Positions 1-11,935 are shown, counted from the stretch's first letter. The stretch: DNA of 64,000 nt from Propionispira arboris (GCF_900109225.1 NZ_FNZK01000006.1:124001-188000); one strand, 5' to 3'. The notes: a model not told the origin generated them from the sequence alone. Made by a program: numbers and translations.

Positions 1-257
1 CAAAGCGATTTTAAGTTTAGAATGATATTCGTAACGTCATCCCGAACACCAGGAATGGTGGAAAACTCATGGAGAACCCCATCAACCCTAATGGAGGTAA
101 TTGCAGCACCCTGTAAAGACGATAATAATATGCGACGCAGACTGTTACCAAGCGTAGTACCATAACCACGTTCTAACGGCTCACAGATAAACTTGCCATA
201 ATGATTGTCTTCACTGATTTCCACTATCTCAATCTTCGGTTTTTCGATTTCGATCAT
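1..257 (-). CDS. rpoA: RNA polymerase alpha subunit, N-terminal part (cut by window edge)
   Basis: The first 85 residues of the alpha subunit are visible; the rest lies beyond base 1. The N-terminal domain drives alpha dimerisation, the first step in assembling core polymerase. The conserved block [13 protein letters not shown] at residues 34-46 is the alpha dimerisation signature. The ATG at 257 is preceded by GAGGAGGG with good spacing. It follows rpsD after 71 bases, as expected at the end of the alpha operon; rplQ would lie outside the window. Identity is certain; only the length cannot be checked. Confidence 0.97.
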   Translation of the reverse strand, partial: MIEIEKPKIEIVEISEDNHYGKFICEPLERGYGTTLGNSLRRILLSSLQGAAITSIRVDGVLHEFSTIPGVRDDVTNIILNLKSL

Positions 258-328
258 CTGGAATACCCTCCTCAATTTTGCGTAATAGAATACCTTACGC
301 TATGTCAATATTGATACATAAAGACATA

Positions 329-922
329 TTATCTGGAGTACAATTCAACAATCGCCTGTTCATCGATAGGAACATCGATTTCATCACGATTCGGAAATCT
401 TGTAACTGTACCGCTCAAGTTTGGAGCATCTGCAGAAATCCAAGCAGGTGTGCTTAATGAATCATATGATTCTACAACACCTTTAAAGAATTCATTGCCA
501 CGGCTAGTTTCTTTAATCGTAACAACGTCATTCACTTTAACTAAAGCAGATGGAATATCAAGACGTTTACCATTTACAGCAATATGACCATGGGAAACAA
601 TTTGACGAGCTTGTCTGCGAGTAGCAGCAAGACCTAAACGGAAAACAACATTATCAATTCTTCTTTCCAGAAGACCTAATAAGTTTTCACCTGTAACACC
701 TGGCATTTTTTTTGCTTTATCATAATAAGATCTAAATTGTTTTTCTAAAACACCATAGATAAATTTTGCTTTTTGTTTTTCTTTAAGCTGTGTACCATAT
801 TCGCTTACTTTTTTATTCGTACGTCTTGGTTGACGTTTCGATTCTTTATTTAAGCCAACAACAGCTGGTTCGATACCGAGGGATCGGCATCTTTTGAGAG
901 CCGGGACTCTATCAATTGCCAT
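329..922 (-). CDS. rpsD: 30S ribosomal protein S4
   Basis: Primary 16S rRNA-binding protein that nucleates assembly of the 30S body and helps control decoding accuracy. The 197-residue product has an N-terminal S4 region followed by an S4 RNA-binding domain (about residues 88-150, with RRIDNVVFRLGLA and SHGHIAVNGKR). The N terminus lacks the zinc cysteines of some S4 proteins, so this is the C-minus type. The ATG at 922 has GGAGG upstream. It lies between rpsK and rpoA in the alpha operon, where S4 is often the autoregulator; no leader pseudoknot was resolved here. Confidence 0.97.
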   Translation of the reverse strand: MAIDRVPALKRCRSLGIEPAVVGLNKESKRQPRRTNKKVSEYGTQLKEKQKAKFIYGVLEKQFRSYYDKAKKMPGVTGENLLGLLERRIDNVVFRLGLAATRRQARQIVSHGHIAVNGKRLDIPSALVKVNDVVTIKETSRGNEFFKGVVESYDSLSTPAWISADAPNLSGTVTRFPNRDEIDVPIDEQAIVELYSR

Positions 923-939
923 CTATATTTGCACCTCCA

Positions 940-1332
940 TTATACTCTTCTACGTTTTGGCGGACGGCATCCATTATGAGGAACTGGAGTAACATCTTTG
1001 ATTAAGTTAACTTCCAAACCTGTAGCCTGCAATGATCTTATTGCCGCTTCACGTCCGGATCCAGGACCTTTAACGAATACTTCTACTGATTTCAAACCAT
1101 GTTCCATTGCTGCTTTAGCGGCAACTTCTGCTGCCATCTGAGCTGCGAATGGAGTGCTTTTTCTAGAACCTCTAAACCCAAGTCCACCAGCACTTGACCA
1201 TGATAATGCATTACCTTGGACATCCGTAATTGTTACAATCGTATTATTGAAAGTTGAACGAATATGAGCGATACCAAATTCAATATTTTTACGAACTTTT
1301 TTCTTTGTACGCGATACTTTCTTAACTACCAA
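940..1332 (-). CDS. rpsK: 30S ribosomal protein S11
   Basis: Platform protein of the 30S subunit contacting 16S rRNA near the E site and S7. The 130-residue product carries the S11 blocks [18 protein letters not shown] and the C-terminal [13 protein letters not shown]. Translation starts at a TTG at 1332: a GGGGG ribosome binding site sits about seven bases upstream and no ATG is suitably placed. It is in the usual rpsM-rpsK-rpsD order. Confidence 0.97.
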   Translation of the reverse strand: MVVKKVSRTKKKVRKNIEFGIAHIRSTFNNTIVTITDVQGNALSWSSAGGLGFRGSRKSTPFAAQMAAEVAAKAAMEHGLKSVEVFVKGPGSGREAAIRSLQATGLEVNLIKDVTPVPHNGCRPPKRRRV

Positions 1333-1345
1333 TGTTTAACCCCCT

Positions 1346-1723
1346 TTACACTATTTTCTTTTTCTTCGCTCCAACTGCTCTTTTTGGACCTTTACGTGTA
1401 CGTGCATTATTTTTCGTGTTCTGACCGCGAACTGGAAGACCCATACGATGTCTTCTTCCACGGTAACAACCGATTTCTACTAAGCGTTTAATATTTAATG
1501 ATTCTTCACGACGTAAATCGCCTTCTACTTTACATTCTTTATCAATGATTTCACGAAGTTTTGCAACTTCATCTTCTGTCAAATCACGAGTACGGGTATC
1601 GGGATTAATACCTGTAGCTGCTAAAATCTTTTTAGAAGTCGTGAGACCAATACCAAAGATATATGTTAAAGCAATTTCGATTCTCTTATCACGCGGCAAA
1701 TCTATTCCGGTAATACGTGCCAT
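1346..1723 (-). CDS. rpsM: 30S ribosomal protein S13
   Basis: Head protein of the 30S subunit that contacts the 50S (bridges with L5) and the P-site tRNA. The 125-residue sequence begins [20 protein letters not shown] and has the helix-two-turn-helix [14 protein letters not shown], the [14 protein letters not shown] rRNA-binding block and a basic Lys-rich tail, all typical. It lies between rpmJ and rpsK with short gaps, indicating cotranscription. Confidence 0.97.
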   Translation of the reverse strand: MARITGIDLPRDKRIEIALTYIFGIGLTTSKKILAATGINPDTRTRDLTEDEVAKLREIIDKECKVEGDLRREESLNIKRLVEIGCYRGRRHRMGLPVRGQNTKNNARTRKGPKRAVGAKKKKIV

Positions 1724-1740
1724 ATATCAAGCACCCCCTC

Positions 1741-1854
1741 TTATCCTTGTTTTTGTTTATGTTTCGGATTTTCACAAATAACCATTACGTGACCTTTGCG
1801 CTTAATTACTTTGCATTTTTCACAAATAGCTTTAACCGATGGTTTAACTTTCAT
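1741..1854 (-). CDS. rpmJ: 50S ribosomal protein L36
   Basis: A 37-residue ORF starting [20 protein letters not shown] and ending KHKQKQG. It is the zinc-ribbon (C-plus) form of L36, with a Cys-x2-Cys pair at residues 11 and 14, then Cys27 and His32. The position between infA and rpsM is the standard one in Firmicutes. It is too short for many ORF callers but unmistakable. Confidence 0.96.
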   Translation of the reverse strand: MKVKPSVKAICEKCKVIKRKGHVMVICENPKHKQKQG

Positions 1855-1892
1855 TGCGCTCTGCCCCCTTCTTACAATGTCATTTTGATCGA

Positions 1893-1914
1893 TCTGATGC
1901 CTGTTTGCATCAGA
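1893..1914 (-). other. Hairpin between infA and rpmJ
   Basis: An 8-bp perfect inverted repeat, TCTGATGC/GCATCAGA, with a 6-base loop lies in the 72-base gap between infA and rpmJ. No T-tract follows in the direction of transcription, so it is not a normal terminator. It could be a processing or stability element. The function is not established. Confidence 0.4.
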
Positions 1915-1926
1915 CATCAATACGAA

Positions 1927-2145
1927 TTATTTGAAACGGTAGGTTATACGGCCACGAGTTAAATCGTATGGCGTAAGTTCAATTGTAACTTTATCCCCAG
2001 GTAAAATACGAATGAAATTCATGCGAATTTTTCCTGAAACATGTGCCAATACAACATGACCATTTTCTAATTCGACTTGGAACATTGCATTTGGCAATGA
2101 TTCAAGCACTTTACCTTCAACTTCAATTACGTCTTGTTTGGACAT
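1927..2145 (-). CDS. infA: Translation initiation factor IF-1
   Basis: A small S1/OB-fold factor that binds the 30S A site during initiation. The 72-residue product begins [20 protein letters not shown] and contains the S1-fold blocks [20 protein letters not shown] and GRITYRFK, which is full length. Its ATG at 2145 lies inside the 3' end of the upstream KOW gene (19-base overlap), and its AAGGGAG ribosome binding site is within that coding sequence, suggesting translational coupling. Confidence 0.97.
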   Translation of the reverse strand: MSKQDVIEVEGKVLESLPNAMFQVELENGHVVLAHVSGKIRMNFIRILPGDKVTIELTPYDLTRGRITYRFK

Positions 2146-2726
2146 GAGTTTCTCCCTTCTCGATGCCTGTCAGCGTCCGAGGATTTTAAAGCACTGCGAA
2201 TTTCTTCATCAGTAACCTTTCGATCAGCTTGAATGCGCTTCGCAATCTCTTCAAATACCTTTTTATAAACACTGACATGCCGAATGTTTTTCTTTTTCGG
2301 ATTCACGACTTTCCGTTTTCTGCCATCACTGACAAAAAGCATATTTTCTTGAATCTTAACGATCAAGTACCTCGTCGAAATATCACGACCTGTAATGCTT
2401 TCAACAACTTGACCTATTTGTGGTTGGGCTAAAGTCAGTCCAGATTGTAATCGTGGCACATGACTGCCTAAACCAGCATTCGGAATCTGAGGAGCTTTTT
2501 GCATTTTACAAATGCCATGCCCAACATCGTCGTTATTTAAATTGGGAATTTCCAGTGCAGCCTTAGCGGCTGCTCCCGGATCTTCACCATAGACTTTTAA
2601 AGTTGGAATTGCACCACAACTTCGTATATATCTTTCGGTGATTTTATTATTTTCGGATGTACAAACGTCCGGCTTACCAGCGTCTAATTCAGCATCGGTT
2701 TCCCGACTAGACTTTTGGATGAGCAT
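2127..2726 (-). CDS. Chimera: degenerate methionine aminopeptidase remnant fused to KOW-domain RNA-binding protein
   Basis: A 199-residue ORF. Residues 1 to about 102 resemble type I methionine aminopeptidase in three colinear blocks: the N terminus [28 protein letters not shown] (compare the usual GAIPSFKGY region); and VGHGIC...APQIPN...[10 protein letters not shown], matching the C-terminal GHGIG...DPQIPN...PRLQPGMVLAIEP region. The central part with the two metal-binding Asp is missing and the IEP glutamate motif reads QPQ, so peptidase activity is very unlikely. Residues from about 103 are the KOW-type (L14e-like) protein that normally follows map ([27 protein letters not shown]). I found no start codon or ribosome binding site for the KOW part alone; the only good start is the map start at 2726, with GAGAGG upstream. 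The ORF starts 3 bases after adk and overlaps infA. The KOW assignment is firm; the role of the chimera is unknown. Confidence 0.85.
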   Translation of the reverse strand: MLIQKSSRETDAELDAGKPDVCTSENNKITERYIRSCGAIPTLKVYGEDPGAAAKAALEIPNLNNDDVGHGICKMQKAPQIPNAGLGSHVPRLQSGLTLAQPQIGQVVESITGRDISTRYLIVKIQENMLFVSDGRKRKVVNPKKKNIRHVSVYKKVFEEIAKRIQADRKVTDEEIRSALKSSDADRHREGRNSCPNKT

Positions 2727-2729
2727 CTA

Positions 2730-4645
<1,916 letters not shown>

Positions 4646-4646
4646 C

Positions 4647-5087
4647 TTAGATCACCTCTACTTTTCCGCCTGCCGCTGTAATTTTGGCTTCAGCAGATTT
4701 CGTAAAGCCGTTAGCGATTACAGTTAATTTTTTTGTAAGTTCACCATTCCCTAGAATACGAATACCGTCATGCACATTTTTAAGGATGCCGATTTCGATT
4801 AAAGCGACTGGATCAACTGTTGCGCCGTCTTCAAAACGATTTAATTCTGCTACGTTTACTTCAGCAAACACTTTAGCAAAAATATTTGTAAAACCACGTT
4901 TCGGTAATCTGCGATAAATTGGCATCTGTCCGCCTTCAAAACCAGTACGAACACCACCACCGGAACGAGAATTTTGACCTTTATGACCTCTACCAGATGT
5001 TTTACCTAGTCCAGAACCAATACCGCGACCTACACGGGTGCGAACTTTCTTGGAACCAGGAGCTGGGGATAATTCATGTAAATTCAT
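4647..5087 (-). CDS. rplO: 50S ribosomal protein L15
   Basis: Late-assembly 50S protein. The 146-residue sequence shows the typical Gly/Arg-rich N-terminal arm ([20 protein letters not shown]) that threads into 23S rRNA, followed by a compact C-terminal domain ending GGKVEVI. The ATG at 5087 has a GGAGG site. It lies between rpmD and secY as expected. Confidence 0.97.
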   Translation of the reverse strand: MNLHELSPAPGSKKVRTRVGRGIGSGLGKTSGRGHKGQNSRSGGGVRTGFEGGQMPIYRRLPKRGFTNIFAKVFAEVNVAELNRFEDGATVDPVALIEIGILKNVHDGIRILGNGELTKKLTVIANGFTKSAEAKITAAGGKVEVI

Positions 5088-5107
5088 ACCATAGCACCTC
5101 CTTGAAC

Positions 5108-5293
5108 TTAGTCTTGTAATTCTTCAACTGTAACAAGATGTTCAACTTTGTGAACCATGCCGCGAATCACAGCCGTATCTTCTTGTTCTACTGACGAATT
5201 TAATTTACGTAACCCTAAAGCCTTAACAGTAACTCTTTGATTTTCAGGTCTGCCGATCAGGCTTCTGGTAAGAGTAATTTTCAGTTTTGCCAT
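5108..5293 (-). CDS. rpmD: 50S ribosomal protein L30
   Basis: A 61-residue L30, [20 protein letters not shown], with the conserved [11 protein letters not shown] and a C-terminal VRGMVHKV-type block ([16 protein letters not shown]). Full length for the bacterial family. Located between rpsE and rplO. Confidence 0.96.
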   Translation of the reverse strand: MAKLKITLTRSLIGRPENQRVTVKALGLRKLNSSVEQEDTAVIRGMVHKVEHLVTVEELQD

Positions 5294-5305
5294 TGAAATG
5301 CCTCC

Positions 5306-5806
5306 TTAACCCAAAAGTTCCTGGACTGTTTTACCACGAAGTTCTGCTACAACTTCAGCTTTTTTCAATTGATTCAAACCTTTTAACGTAGCGCGAACCA
5401 TGTTATTAGGATTTGAAGAACCAAGAGATTTTGTTAAGATATCGTGAATGCCTGCAAGTTCGAGCACTGCACGTGCTGGACCGCCAGCAATAACACCAGT
5501 ACCTTTAGCAGCTGGTTTTAAGAAAACGCGACCTGCGCCAAACACACCGATAATCTGATGTGGAATTGTTTTTCCAACCAATGAAACTTCAATAAGATTT
5601 TTCTTAGCATCTTCGATGCCTTTTCTGATTGCTTCAGGAACTTCACCGGCTTTGCCCAAACCAGCGCCAACGTGACCGTTTCCATCTCCAACAACAACAA
5701 GTGCGCTGAATGAAAAACGACGACCACCTTTTACAACCTTAGCAACTCTATTGATATATACAACTTTCTCCTGTAATTCAAGAGCAGTATAGTCGATTCT
5801 GGCCAT
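5306..5806 (-). CDS. rpsE: 30S ribosomal protein S5
   Basis: Small-subunit protein at the mRNA entry region, important for decoding fidelity. The 166-residue product has the double-stranded RNA-binding S5 domain ([20 protein letters not shown]) and the C-terminal domain with [20 protein letters not shown]. The residues around the spectinomycin loop ([10 protein letters not shown]) look wild type. The ATG at 5806 has AGGAGG upstream. Confidence 0.97.
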   Translation of the reverse strand: MARIDYTALELQEKVVYINRVAKVVKGGRRFSFSALVVVGDGNGHVGAGLGKAGEVPEAIRKGIEDAKKNLIEVSLVGKTIPHQIIGVFGAGRVFLKPAAKGTGVIAGGPARAVLELAGIHDILTKSLGSSNPNNMVRATLKGLNQLKKAEVVAELRGKTVQELLG

Positions 5807-5827
5807 TCATTTACCTCCTTTACAAAA

Positions 5828-6196
5828 TTAGAATTTCAGACCCGCTTCGCGAGCTGCTTCTGCTAATGCTGCAACTCTACCATGATATATATAACCACCA
5901 CGGTCGAACACAACTTCTGTAATACCTTTTTCTAAAGCAAGTTTAGCAATTGCTGTACCGACTGCTTTAGCTGCTTCAACATTACCACCGTAATTTTCGA
6001 AGCCTTTATCTTTTGAACTTGCTGCAACCAATGTTACACCATTTATATCGTCAATCACTTGTGCGTAAACATTACTCAAACTGCGAAACACATTCAAACG
6101 TGGTCTTGCGGCAGTTCCAGAAATATGATTACGAACTCTTAAGTGACGTTTTTGACGAGATTTATTTTTGTCTGCTTTAAGAAGCAAATTAGTCAC
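5828..6196 (-). CDS. rplR: 50S ribosomal protein L18
   Basis: 5S rRNA-binding protein of the central protuberance. The 122-residue product has a basic N-terminal arm and the conserved blocks [20 protein letters not shown] and [20 protein letters not shown]. It lies between rplF and rpsE; with L5 (rplE, same operon) it forms the 5S RNP. Confidence 0.97.
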   Translation of the reverse strand: MTNLLLKADKNKSRQKRHLRVRNHISGTAARPRLNVFRSLSNVYAQVIDDINGVTLVAASSKDKGFENYGGNVEAAKAVGTAIAKLALEKGITEVVFDRGGYIYHGRVAALAEAAREAGLKF

Positions 6197-6215
6197 TCCT
6201 TTCCCCTAAAGATGA

Positions 6216-6767
6216 TTATTTTTTGCCTTTCGCGCCAGCTTTACCAACCTTGCGACGAACAACTTCACCTTCATATTTAATACCTTTACCTTTATAAGGT
6301 TCTGGTTCTCTGTAACTGCGAATGTTAGCAGCAATTGCGCCAACTTGTTCTTTATCAATACCTGAAACAACAATTCTGTTTGGTGCAGGAACCGCTAAGC
6401 TAATACCAGCTGGTGGTTCTACAACCAATGGATGGGAAAACCCAAGCGATAAGTTTATGTTGTTACCGGTCTGTGCTGCTCTATAACCAACACCGTTGAT
6501 TTCAAGAGTTTTTGTAAAACCTTCTGTTACACCAAGTACCATATTATTAAGTAAAGTACGAGAAAGACCATGTAATGATCTGTGTAGTTTATCATCGGAA
6601 GGACGTTTTACTGTAATAACATTGCCTTCCATTTCAAATATCATATCTTTATGAAATGTGCGAGTTAATTCGCCTTTTGGACCTTTTACGTTCACCGTGT
6701 TATCATCTGCAATTGTAACTGTTACGCCAGCTGCAAATTCGATCGGCGCTCTACCAATTCTTGACAT
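6216..6767 (-). CDS. rplF: 50S ribosomal protein L6
   Basis: A two-domain 23S rRNA-binding protein near the sarcin-ricin loop. The 183-residue product begins [17 protein letters not shown] and has the C-terminal signature [22 protein letters not shown]. It is full length and sits in the usual rpsH-rplF-rplR order. Confidence 0.97.
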   Translation of the reverse strand: MSRIGRAPIEFAAGVTVTIADDNTVNVKGPKGELTRTFHKDMIFEMEGNVITVKRPSDDKLHRSLHGLSRTLLNNMVLGVTEGFTKTLEINGVGYRAAQTGNNINLSLGFSHPLVVEPPAGISLAVPAPNRIVVSGIDKEQVGAIAANIRSYREPEPYKGKGIKYEGEVVRRKVGKAGAKGKK

Positions 6768-6795
6768 TAGTACACCTCCTAGCTAAAAAAATATA

Positions 6796-7194
6796 TTACC
6801 AAACGTAAGCGATTACTTCGCCGCCGAGACCAGCACGACGGGCTTGTTTATCACTCATGATTCCCTTTGAAGTAGAAACAATTGCGATACCAAGACCACC
6901 AAGTACGCGAGGTATTTGGTCACTTTTAGCATATGCACGTAACCCAGGTTTTGAAATACGTTTAATGCCAGTGATTACTTTTTCACGTTCTGGACCATAT
7001 TTAAGCGTCAATGTAAGAACGCCTTGTTTATTATCTTGTGAAAAGCTAAAATCTTTGATGAAACCCTCTTCTTTCAAAACAACCGCAATAGCTCTTTTGA
7101 TTTTCGAACCAGGAATTTCAACTTTCTCATGAAAAACCGAGTTTGCATTACGCAAACGAGTTAACAGATCTGCAATAGGATCAGTCATTACCAT
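6796..7194 (-). CDS. rpsH: 30S ribosomal protein S8
   Basis: Primary 16S rRNA binder of the 30S body. The 132-residue product starts [17 protein letters not shown] and ends with the conserved [20 protein letters not shown] block. The first ATG (7194) is preferred because AAAGGAGG lies about ten bases upstream; a second ATG two codons later would be too distant. In other bacteria S8 autoregulates the spc operon; no operator was identified here. Confidence 0.96.
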   Translation of the reverse strand: MVMTDPIADLLTRLRNANSVFHEKVEIPGSKIKRAIAVVLKEEGFIKDFSFSQDNKQGVLTLTLKYGPEREKVITGIKRISKPGLRAYAKSDQIPRVLGGLGIAIVSTSKGIMSDKQARRAGLGGEVIAYVW

Positions 7195-7224
7195 AAATCG
7201 ATATCCTCCTTTCGTTCTATCTTA

Positions 7225-7410
7225 TTACCAACTAGCTTTGGTTATTCCAGGAACGGCACCTTTGTAGCTTTGTTCTCTGAAACAGATACGGCACATTTCA
7301 AATTTCCTCATGTACCCGTGTGGACGACCACAGATTTTACATCTGTTGTACTTGCGAACCTTAAATTTAGGTTCTTGGCTCCATTTTTCAATCATTGACT
7401 TTTTGGCCAC
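7225..7410 (-). CDS. rpsN: 30S ribosomal protein S14, zinc type
   Basis: The 61-residue short S14 with a C-x2-C...C-x2-C zinc ribbon (C24, C27, C40, C43) and the block [18 protein letters not shown]. This is the C-plus form that many Firmicutes back up with a zinc-independent paralogue; no paralogue is in this window. Located between rplE and rpsH. Confidence 0.97.
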   Translation of the reverse strand: MAKKSMIEKWSQEPKFKVRKYNRCKICGRPHGYMRKFEMCRICFREQSYKGAVPGITKASW

Positions 7411-7425
7411 AGTCAGTACCTCCTT

Positions 7426-7965
7426 TTACGCACTAAATGGCATGCCCATTAATTTAAGAAGCGCTCTTGCTTCCTCATCAGTGTTTGCTGTTGTAACAAC
7501 AACAATATTCATGCCACGAAGTTTATCGATTTTATCATATTCGATTTCCGGGAAAATTAATTGTTCTTTCAAACCTACAGAATAATTACCACGACCATCA
7601 AATGCTTTTGCACTTACGCCACGGAAATCACGTACACGTGGAAGCGCAATGTTCATAAATTTATCTAAGAATTGATACATCCGGGAGCCGCGAAGAGTTA
7701 CTTTCGCACCAATTGGCATACCTTCACGTAACTTCCAAGCTGCTAAAGATTTTTTAGCACGAGTAAGTACAGGTTTTTGACCAGCAATCATAGTCATATC
7801 GTTCACTGCAGCATCGAGAACTTTTGGATTACCAACAGCTTCCCCAACACCCATGTTAATGATAATTTTATCTACTTGAGGAATTTCCATTACATTTTTA
7901 TAACCGAATTGTTCAGTCAAAGCCGGAACAACTTCATTAAGATATTTCTCTTTTAATCTATCCAC
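7426..7965 (-). CDS. rplE: 50S ribosomal protein L5
   Basis: 5S rRNA-binding protein that also contacts P-site tRNA. The 179-residue product has [14 protein letters not shown], the loop [20 protein letters not shown] and a C-terminal [12 protein letters not shown]. Typical length, with the standard position between rplX and rpsN. Confidence 0.97.
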   Translation of the reverse strand: MDRLKEKYLNEVVPALTEQFGYKNVMEIPQVDKIIINMGVGEAVGNPKVLDAAVNDMTMIAGQKPVLTRAKKSLAAWKLREGMPIGAKVTLRGSRMYQFLDKFMNIALPRVRDFRGVSAKAFDGRGNYSVGLKEQLIFPEIEYDKIDKLRGMNIVVVTTANTDEEARALLKLMGMPFSA

Positions 7966-7985
7966 CAGTGTTCCTCCTTCCTTAA

Positions 7986-8318
7986 TTATTTAGCCTGATC
8001 GATGATTTCGCCGCATTTTTTGCAAGCACGAAGCATCTTTCCATTGACTTCTTTTTTCGCAATACGGGTAGCTTTCGAGCAAGCTGGACATACAACCATA
8101 ACTTTTGCTGCAGCCATAGGAGCTTCTTTCGAAATAATTCCGCCTTGTGGAGCACTTTGGCTAGGTTTTGTATGACGTTTAATTTTGTTTACGCCTTCAA
8201 TAACAACTTTGTCTTTTTTAGGTAACGCCTGAACAACTTTACCCTGTTTGCCTTTATCTTTACCAGACAATACTAAAACTGTATCGCCTTTTTTTACGTG
8301 TAATTTTTTAAGTGACAA
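7986..8318 (-). CDS. rplX: 50S ribosomal protein L24
   Basis: Assembly-initiator protein for the 50S subunit. The 110-residue product opens with a KOW motif ([20 protein letters not shown]) and carries a C-terminal zinc-ribbon-like segment with cysteines C87, C90, C103 and C106 ([10 protein letters not shown]...ACKKCGE), found in many Firmicutes L24 proteins. Located between rplN and rplE. Confidence 0.96.
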   Translation of the reverse strand: MSLKKLHVKKGDTVLVLSGKDKGKQGKVVQALPKKDKVVIEGVNKIKRHTKPSQSAPQGGIISKEAPMAAAKVMVVCPACSKATRIAKKEVNGKMLRACKKCGEIIDQAK

Positions 8319-8336
8319 TATGGCACCTCCTCACTA

Positions 8337-8705
8337 TTAGATAACTTCTGGAGCTAGTGAGACGATTTTCATGAAATCTTTGTCACGCAACTCTCTAGCT
8401 ACTGGTCCAAAAATACGGGTTCCTTTTGGAGTTTTATCATCTTTAATTAAAACAGCTGCGTTTTCATCAAAGCGAATGTAAGAGCCATCTGAACGTCGTA
8501 ACCCTTTTTTAGTACGTACGACTACAGCCTTAACAACTTCACCTTTTTTAACCATGCCGCCAGGAGCAGCGGATTTAACTGCAGCTACAATTACGTCACC
8601 AATATTAGCGAATTTGCGATATGAACCGCCTAAAACACGAATGCACATAATTTCTTTTGCACCAGTATTATCACCAACAGTGAGCATTGTTTGTTGTTGA
8701 ATCAT
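8337..8705 (-). CDS. rplN: 50S ribosomal protein L14
   Basis: Large-subunit interface protein that contacts 16S rRNA and L19. The 122-residue product begins [20 protein letters not shown] and ends [18 protein letters not shown], both highly conserved in L14. A good AGGAGG precedes the ATG at 8705. Confidence 0.97.
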   Translation of the reverse strand: MIQQQTMLTVGDNTGAKEIMCIRVLGGSYRKFANIGDVIVAAVKSAAPGGMVKKGEVVKAVVVRTKKGLRRSDGSYIRFDENAAVLIKDDKTPKGTRIFGPVARELRDKDFMKIVSLAPEVI

Positions 8706-8757
8706 TGTTTTACCTCCTTCTTAAAATCCTAAACAGAATTGCCTCATAAGATCAATC

Positions 8758-9018
8758 TTATTTTGCTCTTCCGAGAATTTCAACTACTCTCCAGCGTTTG
8801 TCTTTAGACAGTGGACGAGTTTCCATGATTGATACGGTATCGCCAGTATGTGCGTCATTATTTTCATCATGCGCTTTGAATCTAACAGTCTTTTTTACTG
8901 CTTTTTTGTAGAGTGGATGTTGTTCAAGATCAACAACAGCAACTACAACTGTTTTATCCATTTTATCACTTACAACTTTACCAACTTTAGTCTTGCGTTC
9001 ATTTCTTTCTTCGCTCAT
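8758..9018 (-). CDS. rpsQ: 30S ribosomal protein S17
   Basis: OB-fold 16S rRNA-binding protein. The 86-residue product contains [15 protein letters not shown] and the C-terminal [17 protein letters not shown], typical of S17. Located between rpmC and rplN. Confidence 0.96.
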   Translation of the reverse strand: MSEERNERKTKVGKVVSDKMDKTVVVAVVDLEQHPLYKKAVKKTVRFKAHDENNDAHTGDTVSIMETRPLSKDKRWRVVEILGRAK

Positions 9019-9064
9019 CTAGGGAGCCTCCTTCCTCTGCATATCATTTTCGTCTGTAAACGTT

Positions 9065-9259
9065 TTAAGCTCTAAGCTCTTGTTCACGTTGAACTGTTTT
9101 AAGACGGGCTATTGTTTTCTTAACTTCTTTGATACGCATCGGGTTTTCAAGCTGACCAGTAGCGAGTTGAAATCTGAGGTTAAATAACTCTTCTTTAAGC
9201 GAAGCAATTTTCTGGTTAAGTTCGCCAGCACTCATATCTCGTATATCTTTAACCTTCAT
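9065..9259 (-). CDS. rpmC: 50S ribosomal protein L29
   Basis: A 64-residue helical protein near the peptide tunnel exit, where trigger factor and SRP dock. Sequence [20 protein letters not shown] with [20 protein letters not shown] is diagnostic. Its start overlaps the 3' end of rplP by 11 bases, indicating coupled translation. Confidence 0.96.
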   Translation of the reverse strand: MKVKDIRDMSAGELNQKIASLKEELFNLRFQLATGQLENPMRIKEVKKTIARLKTVQREQELRA

Positions 9260-9707
9260 TTACTTCACCACCCTCTGCCAAATCCGCCAGCTGTTGAGCT
9301 TGGTCACGTGTAACAAATTTTGTTTTAATAGGAAGTTTGTGAGCTGCGAGACGCATTGCTTCTTTAGCGATCTCAGGTGTCACTCCATCCATTTCAAACA
9401 AAATACGACCTGGTTTAACAACTGCTACCCAGTATTCTGGGGAACCTTTACCACTACCCATACGAGTTTCAGCAGGTTTCGAAGTTACAGGCTTATCTGG
9501 GAAAATTTTAATCCAAACTTGGCCGCCACGTTTGATATAACGAGTCATAGCAATACGAGCTGCTTCAATTTGTCTATTTGTGATCCAAGCTGGTTCTAAT
9601 GCTTGAAGACCAAATTCACCATGGCTTACAGTATTGCCTCTATGGGCTTTACCTTTCATACGTCCACGGAATTGTTTCCGATATTTTACTCTTTTTGGTA
9701 ATAACAT
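9249..9707 (-). CDS. rplP: 50S ribosomal protein L16
   Basis: 50S protein next to the A-site tRNA elbow. The 152-residue product starts [20 protein letters not shown] and contains [20 protein letters not shown] and [16 protein letters not shown], all typical. The tail is slightly longer than the common 137-145 residues. The ATG overlaps the rpsC stop by one base (TAATG). Confidence 0.97.
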   Translation of the reverse strand: MLLPKRVKYRKQFRGRMKGKAHRGNTVSHGEFGLQALEPAWITNRQIEAARIAMTRYIKRGGQVWIKIFPDKPVTSKPAETRMGSGKGSPEYWVAVVKPGRILFEMDGVTPEIAKEAMRLAAHKLPIKTKFVTRDQAQQLADLAEGGEVNEG

Positions 9708-10381
9708 TAAGCTTCGCTCCCTTCAACAGAGGCAACAGCTACTGGTTGTTTCTTTTCTGGAAGAACTTCACCTTTGAAGATCCATACCTTTACACCGATG
9801 CGGCCGTAAGTTGTATGAGCTTCAGCTGTACCGTAGTCAATGTCAGCTCTTAACGTATGAAGAGGGATACTACCTTCACGGTAGAATTCACTTCTAGCAA
9901 TTTCGGCACCGCCAAGACGACCACCAACCATTACCTTAATACCTTTTGCACCCATGCGCATTGTACGGGTAACAGCTTGTTTCATTGCACGACGGAACGC
10001 AATACGGCGTTCTAATTGAGCTGCAATATTTTCAGCTACAAGTGTAGAATCCATATCAGGCTGTTTGATTTCAGCGATATTAATATCAACACGTTTTGTA
10101 GTAAGTTTTTTCAAACCAGTTTTAATTTGTTCAATTCCAGAACCGCCGCGACCAATAACCATACCAGGTTTAGCCGTATGAATCGTTAATTTCAAACGAT
10201 TTTTTGAGCGTTCTGTTTCTATTCTAGATACGCCAGCAGTATGAAGGTTTTCCTTCAAGTATGTGCGCACTTTAATATCTTCATGCAGGTTAGCTGCATA
10301 ATCTTTATCTGCGTACCATTTTGCATCCCAAGTTTTCACAATACCTAGACGCAGACCATGTGGATTAACTTTCTGACCCAA
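9707..10381 (-). CDS. rpsC: 30S ribosomal protein S3
   Basis: Head protein at the mRNA entry tunnel with helicase-like function. The 224-residue product has an N-terminal KH domain ([17 protein letters not shown] at about residues 74-90) and the C-terminal S3 domain ([20 protein letters not shown]). The TAA stop overlaps the rplP start in a TAATG junction, consistent with translational coupling. Confidence 0.97.
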   Translation of the reverse strand: MGQKVNPHGLRLGIVKTWDAKWYADKDYAANLHEDIKVRTYLKENLHTAGVSRIETERSKNRLKLTIHTAKPGMVIGRGGSGIEQIKTGLKKLTTKRVDINIAEIKQPDMDSTLVAENIAAQLERRIAFRRAMKQAVTRTMRMGAKGIKVMVGGRLGGAEIARSEFYREGSIPLHTLRADIDYGTAEAHTTYGRIGVKVWIFKGEVLPEKKQPVAVASVEGSEA

Positions 10382-10397
10382 TTCGTTTCCCTCCTTC

Positions 10398-10730
10398 TTA
10401 TCTTTCTTTTACTACAACTGTAACATGAGATGTGCGTTTCAAAATTTTGAACGCCTGTCCACGGGAACGCGGATGGATTCGTTTTAATGTAGGGCCTTGA
10501 TCAACAAAAGCCGAGGATACATAAAGCTTATCAACATTCATATCAAAATTGTTTTCAGCATTTGCTATTGCTGATTTCAATACTTTTTCTATTACGTCAG
10601 CACCAACTTTAGGTGTGAACTTTAAGATCGCAAACGCTTCTCCAATGTTTTTGCCACGGATAAGATCCATAACAACACGCACTTTACGAGGAGCTACGCG
10701 AATGTATTTTGCTATTGCTTTCGATTCCAC
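10398..10730 (-). CDS. rplV: 50S ribosomal protein L22 (GTG start)
   Basis: Tunnel-wall 50S protein. The start is placed at the GTG at 10730 ([20 protein letters not shown]), giving 110 residues, because AAAGGAGG lies seven bases upstream. The longer ORF opening at 10751 would put this Shine-Dalgarno sequence inside the coding region and add residues not found in the family. The C-terminal hairpin region ([17 protein letters not shown]) that reaches into the tunnel is intact. Confidence 0.95.
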   Translation of the reverse strand: MESKAIAKYIRVAPRKVRVVMDLIRGKNIGEAFAILKFTPKVGADVIEKVLKSAIANAENNFDMNVDKLYVSSAFVDQGPTLKRIHPRSRGQAFKILKRTSHVTVVVKER

Positions 10731-10754
10731 AGAGGAGCCTCCTTTCGGCACTTA

Positions 10755-11036
10755 CTACTTAAGTGATGTACGTCTTTCTTCGCCGGAATGACCTTTGAAA
10801 GTACGTGTCGGCGCGAATTCGCCAAGTTTATGACCAACCATATCTTCAGTTACGTATACAGGTACATGTTTGCGACCATCATGCACTGCCAACGTATGAC
10901 CAACAAATGTCGGCAAAATTGTAGAGCTGCGTGACCAAGTTTTGATGACCTTTTTTTCGTCGGCTTCATTCATTGCTGTGATTTTTTTCATAACACTTTC
11001 ATGAACATAAGGTCCCTTTTTTATTGATCTTGACAA
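10755..11036 (-). CDS. rpsS: 30S ribosomal protein S19 (TTG start)
   Basis: Head protein of the 30S subunit that complexes with S13. I place the start at the TTG at 11036, giving a 93-residue protein read as [19 protein letters not shown], the canonical S19 N terminus. GGGAGG lies seven bases upstream. The open frame extends to 11063, but that extension contains the ribosome binding site itself. The conserved block [20 protein letters not shown] is present. Confidence 0.94.
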   Translation of the reverse strand: MSRSIKKGPYVHESVMKKITAMNEADEKKVIKTWSRSSTILPTFVGHTLAVHDGRKHVPVYVTEDMVGHKLGEFAPTRTFKGHSGEERRTSLK

Positions 11037-11107
11037 AGTATGTCCTCCCTTCATCCAGGGCAAACTTATTAATTAAGGTTCGCACCTGCTTGTTTATCTT
11101 ACTTTAT

Positions 11108-11935
11108 TTATTTCGTACGACCCTTAACAATAAACTTGTCAGAGTTTTTCTTACGACGAGTTGTAGCACCCATAGCACATTTACCCCATTTAGTAACAGG
11201 ATTTTTACGGCCAACCGGACTGCGTCCTTCACCACCACCATGTGGATGGTCATTAGGATTCATCGATACACCGCGGTTTGCTGGGCGAATACCCAACCAA
11301 CGGGAACGACCTGCTTTACCGATCGTAATGTTTTCATGTTCTAAATTACCAACCTGACCGATTGTTGCACGGCAGTTGATATGAACTTTACGAAGTTCAC
11401 CGGACGGCATACGCAAAAGTGCATAATCGCCTTCTTTTGCCATTAATTGAGCACTCGCACCAGCAGAACGAACTAATTGTCCACCTTTACCAATTTTCAG
11501 CTCAATATTGTGGATCATCGTACCAACTGGAATATTTAAAATTGGAAGTGCATTACCAGTTTTGATATCTGAATCAGCGCCTGAAACAACTTGATCCCCA
11601 ACTTTCAATCCGTTTGGTGCTAAAATATAACGTTTTTCACCGTCAACATAATTTAAAAGCGCAATACGTGCACTGCGATTCGGATCGTATTCAATTGTAG
11701 CAACACGTGCTGGAATACCATCTTTATTTCTTTTAAAATCGATTACACGATATAAACGTTTATGACCGCCGCCTTGATGTCTTACTGTCAAACGACCTTG
11801 TTGGTTACGACCGCCATGTTGGTTTAGTTTTTCAACAAGGGATTTCTGAGGCTTATCTGTAGTGATTTCATCAAATGAAGCCACTGTCATAAATCTTCGG
11901 CCTGCAGAATATGGTTTAAAACTTTTTACTGCCAC
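11108..11935 (-). CDS. rplB: 50S ribosomal protein L2 (GTG start)
   Basis: One of the most conserved 50S proteins, close to the peptidyl-transferase centre. The start is the GTG at 11935 ([17 protein letters not shown]), preceded by AAAAGGAGG at good spacing, giving 275 residues, the family length. The open frame continues to 12004 but overlaps rplW and has no ribosome binding site. The C-terminal loop [18 protein letters not shown] with the key histidine is present. Confidence 0.96.
   Translation of the reverse strand: MAVKSFKPYSAGRRFMTVASFDEITTDKPQKSLVEKLNQHGGRNQQGRLTVRHQGGGHKRLYRVIDFKRNKDGIPARVATIEYDPNRSARIALLNYVDGEKRYILAPNGLKVGDQVVSGADSDIKTGNALPILNIPVGTMIHNIELKIGKGGQLVRSAGASAQLMAKEGDYALLRMPSGELRKVHINCRATIGQVGNLEHENITIGKAGRSRWLGIRPANRGVSMNPNDHPHGGGEGRSPVGRKNPVTKWGKCAMGATTRRKKNSDKFIVKGRTK

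Noticed and set aside
10731-10751. Longer rplV start at 10751
   Set aside because: The AAAGGAGG ribosome binding site of the GTG start at 10730 lies inside this stretch, and the added residues are not in L22.
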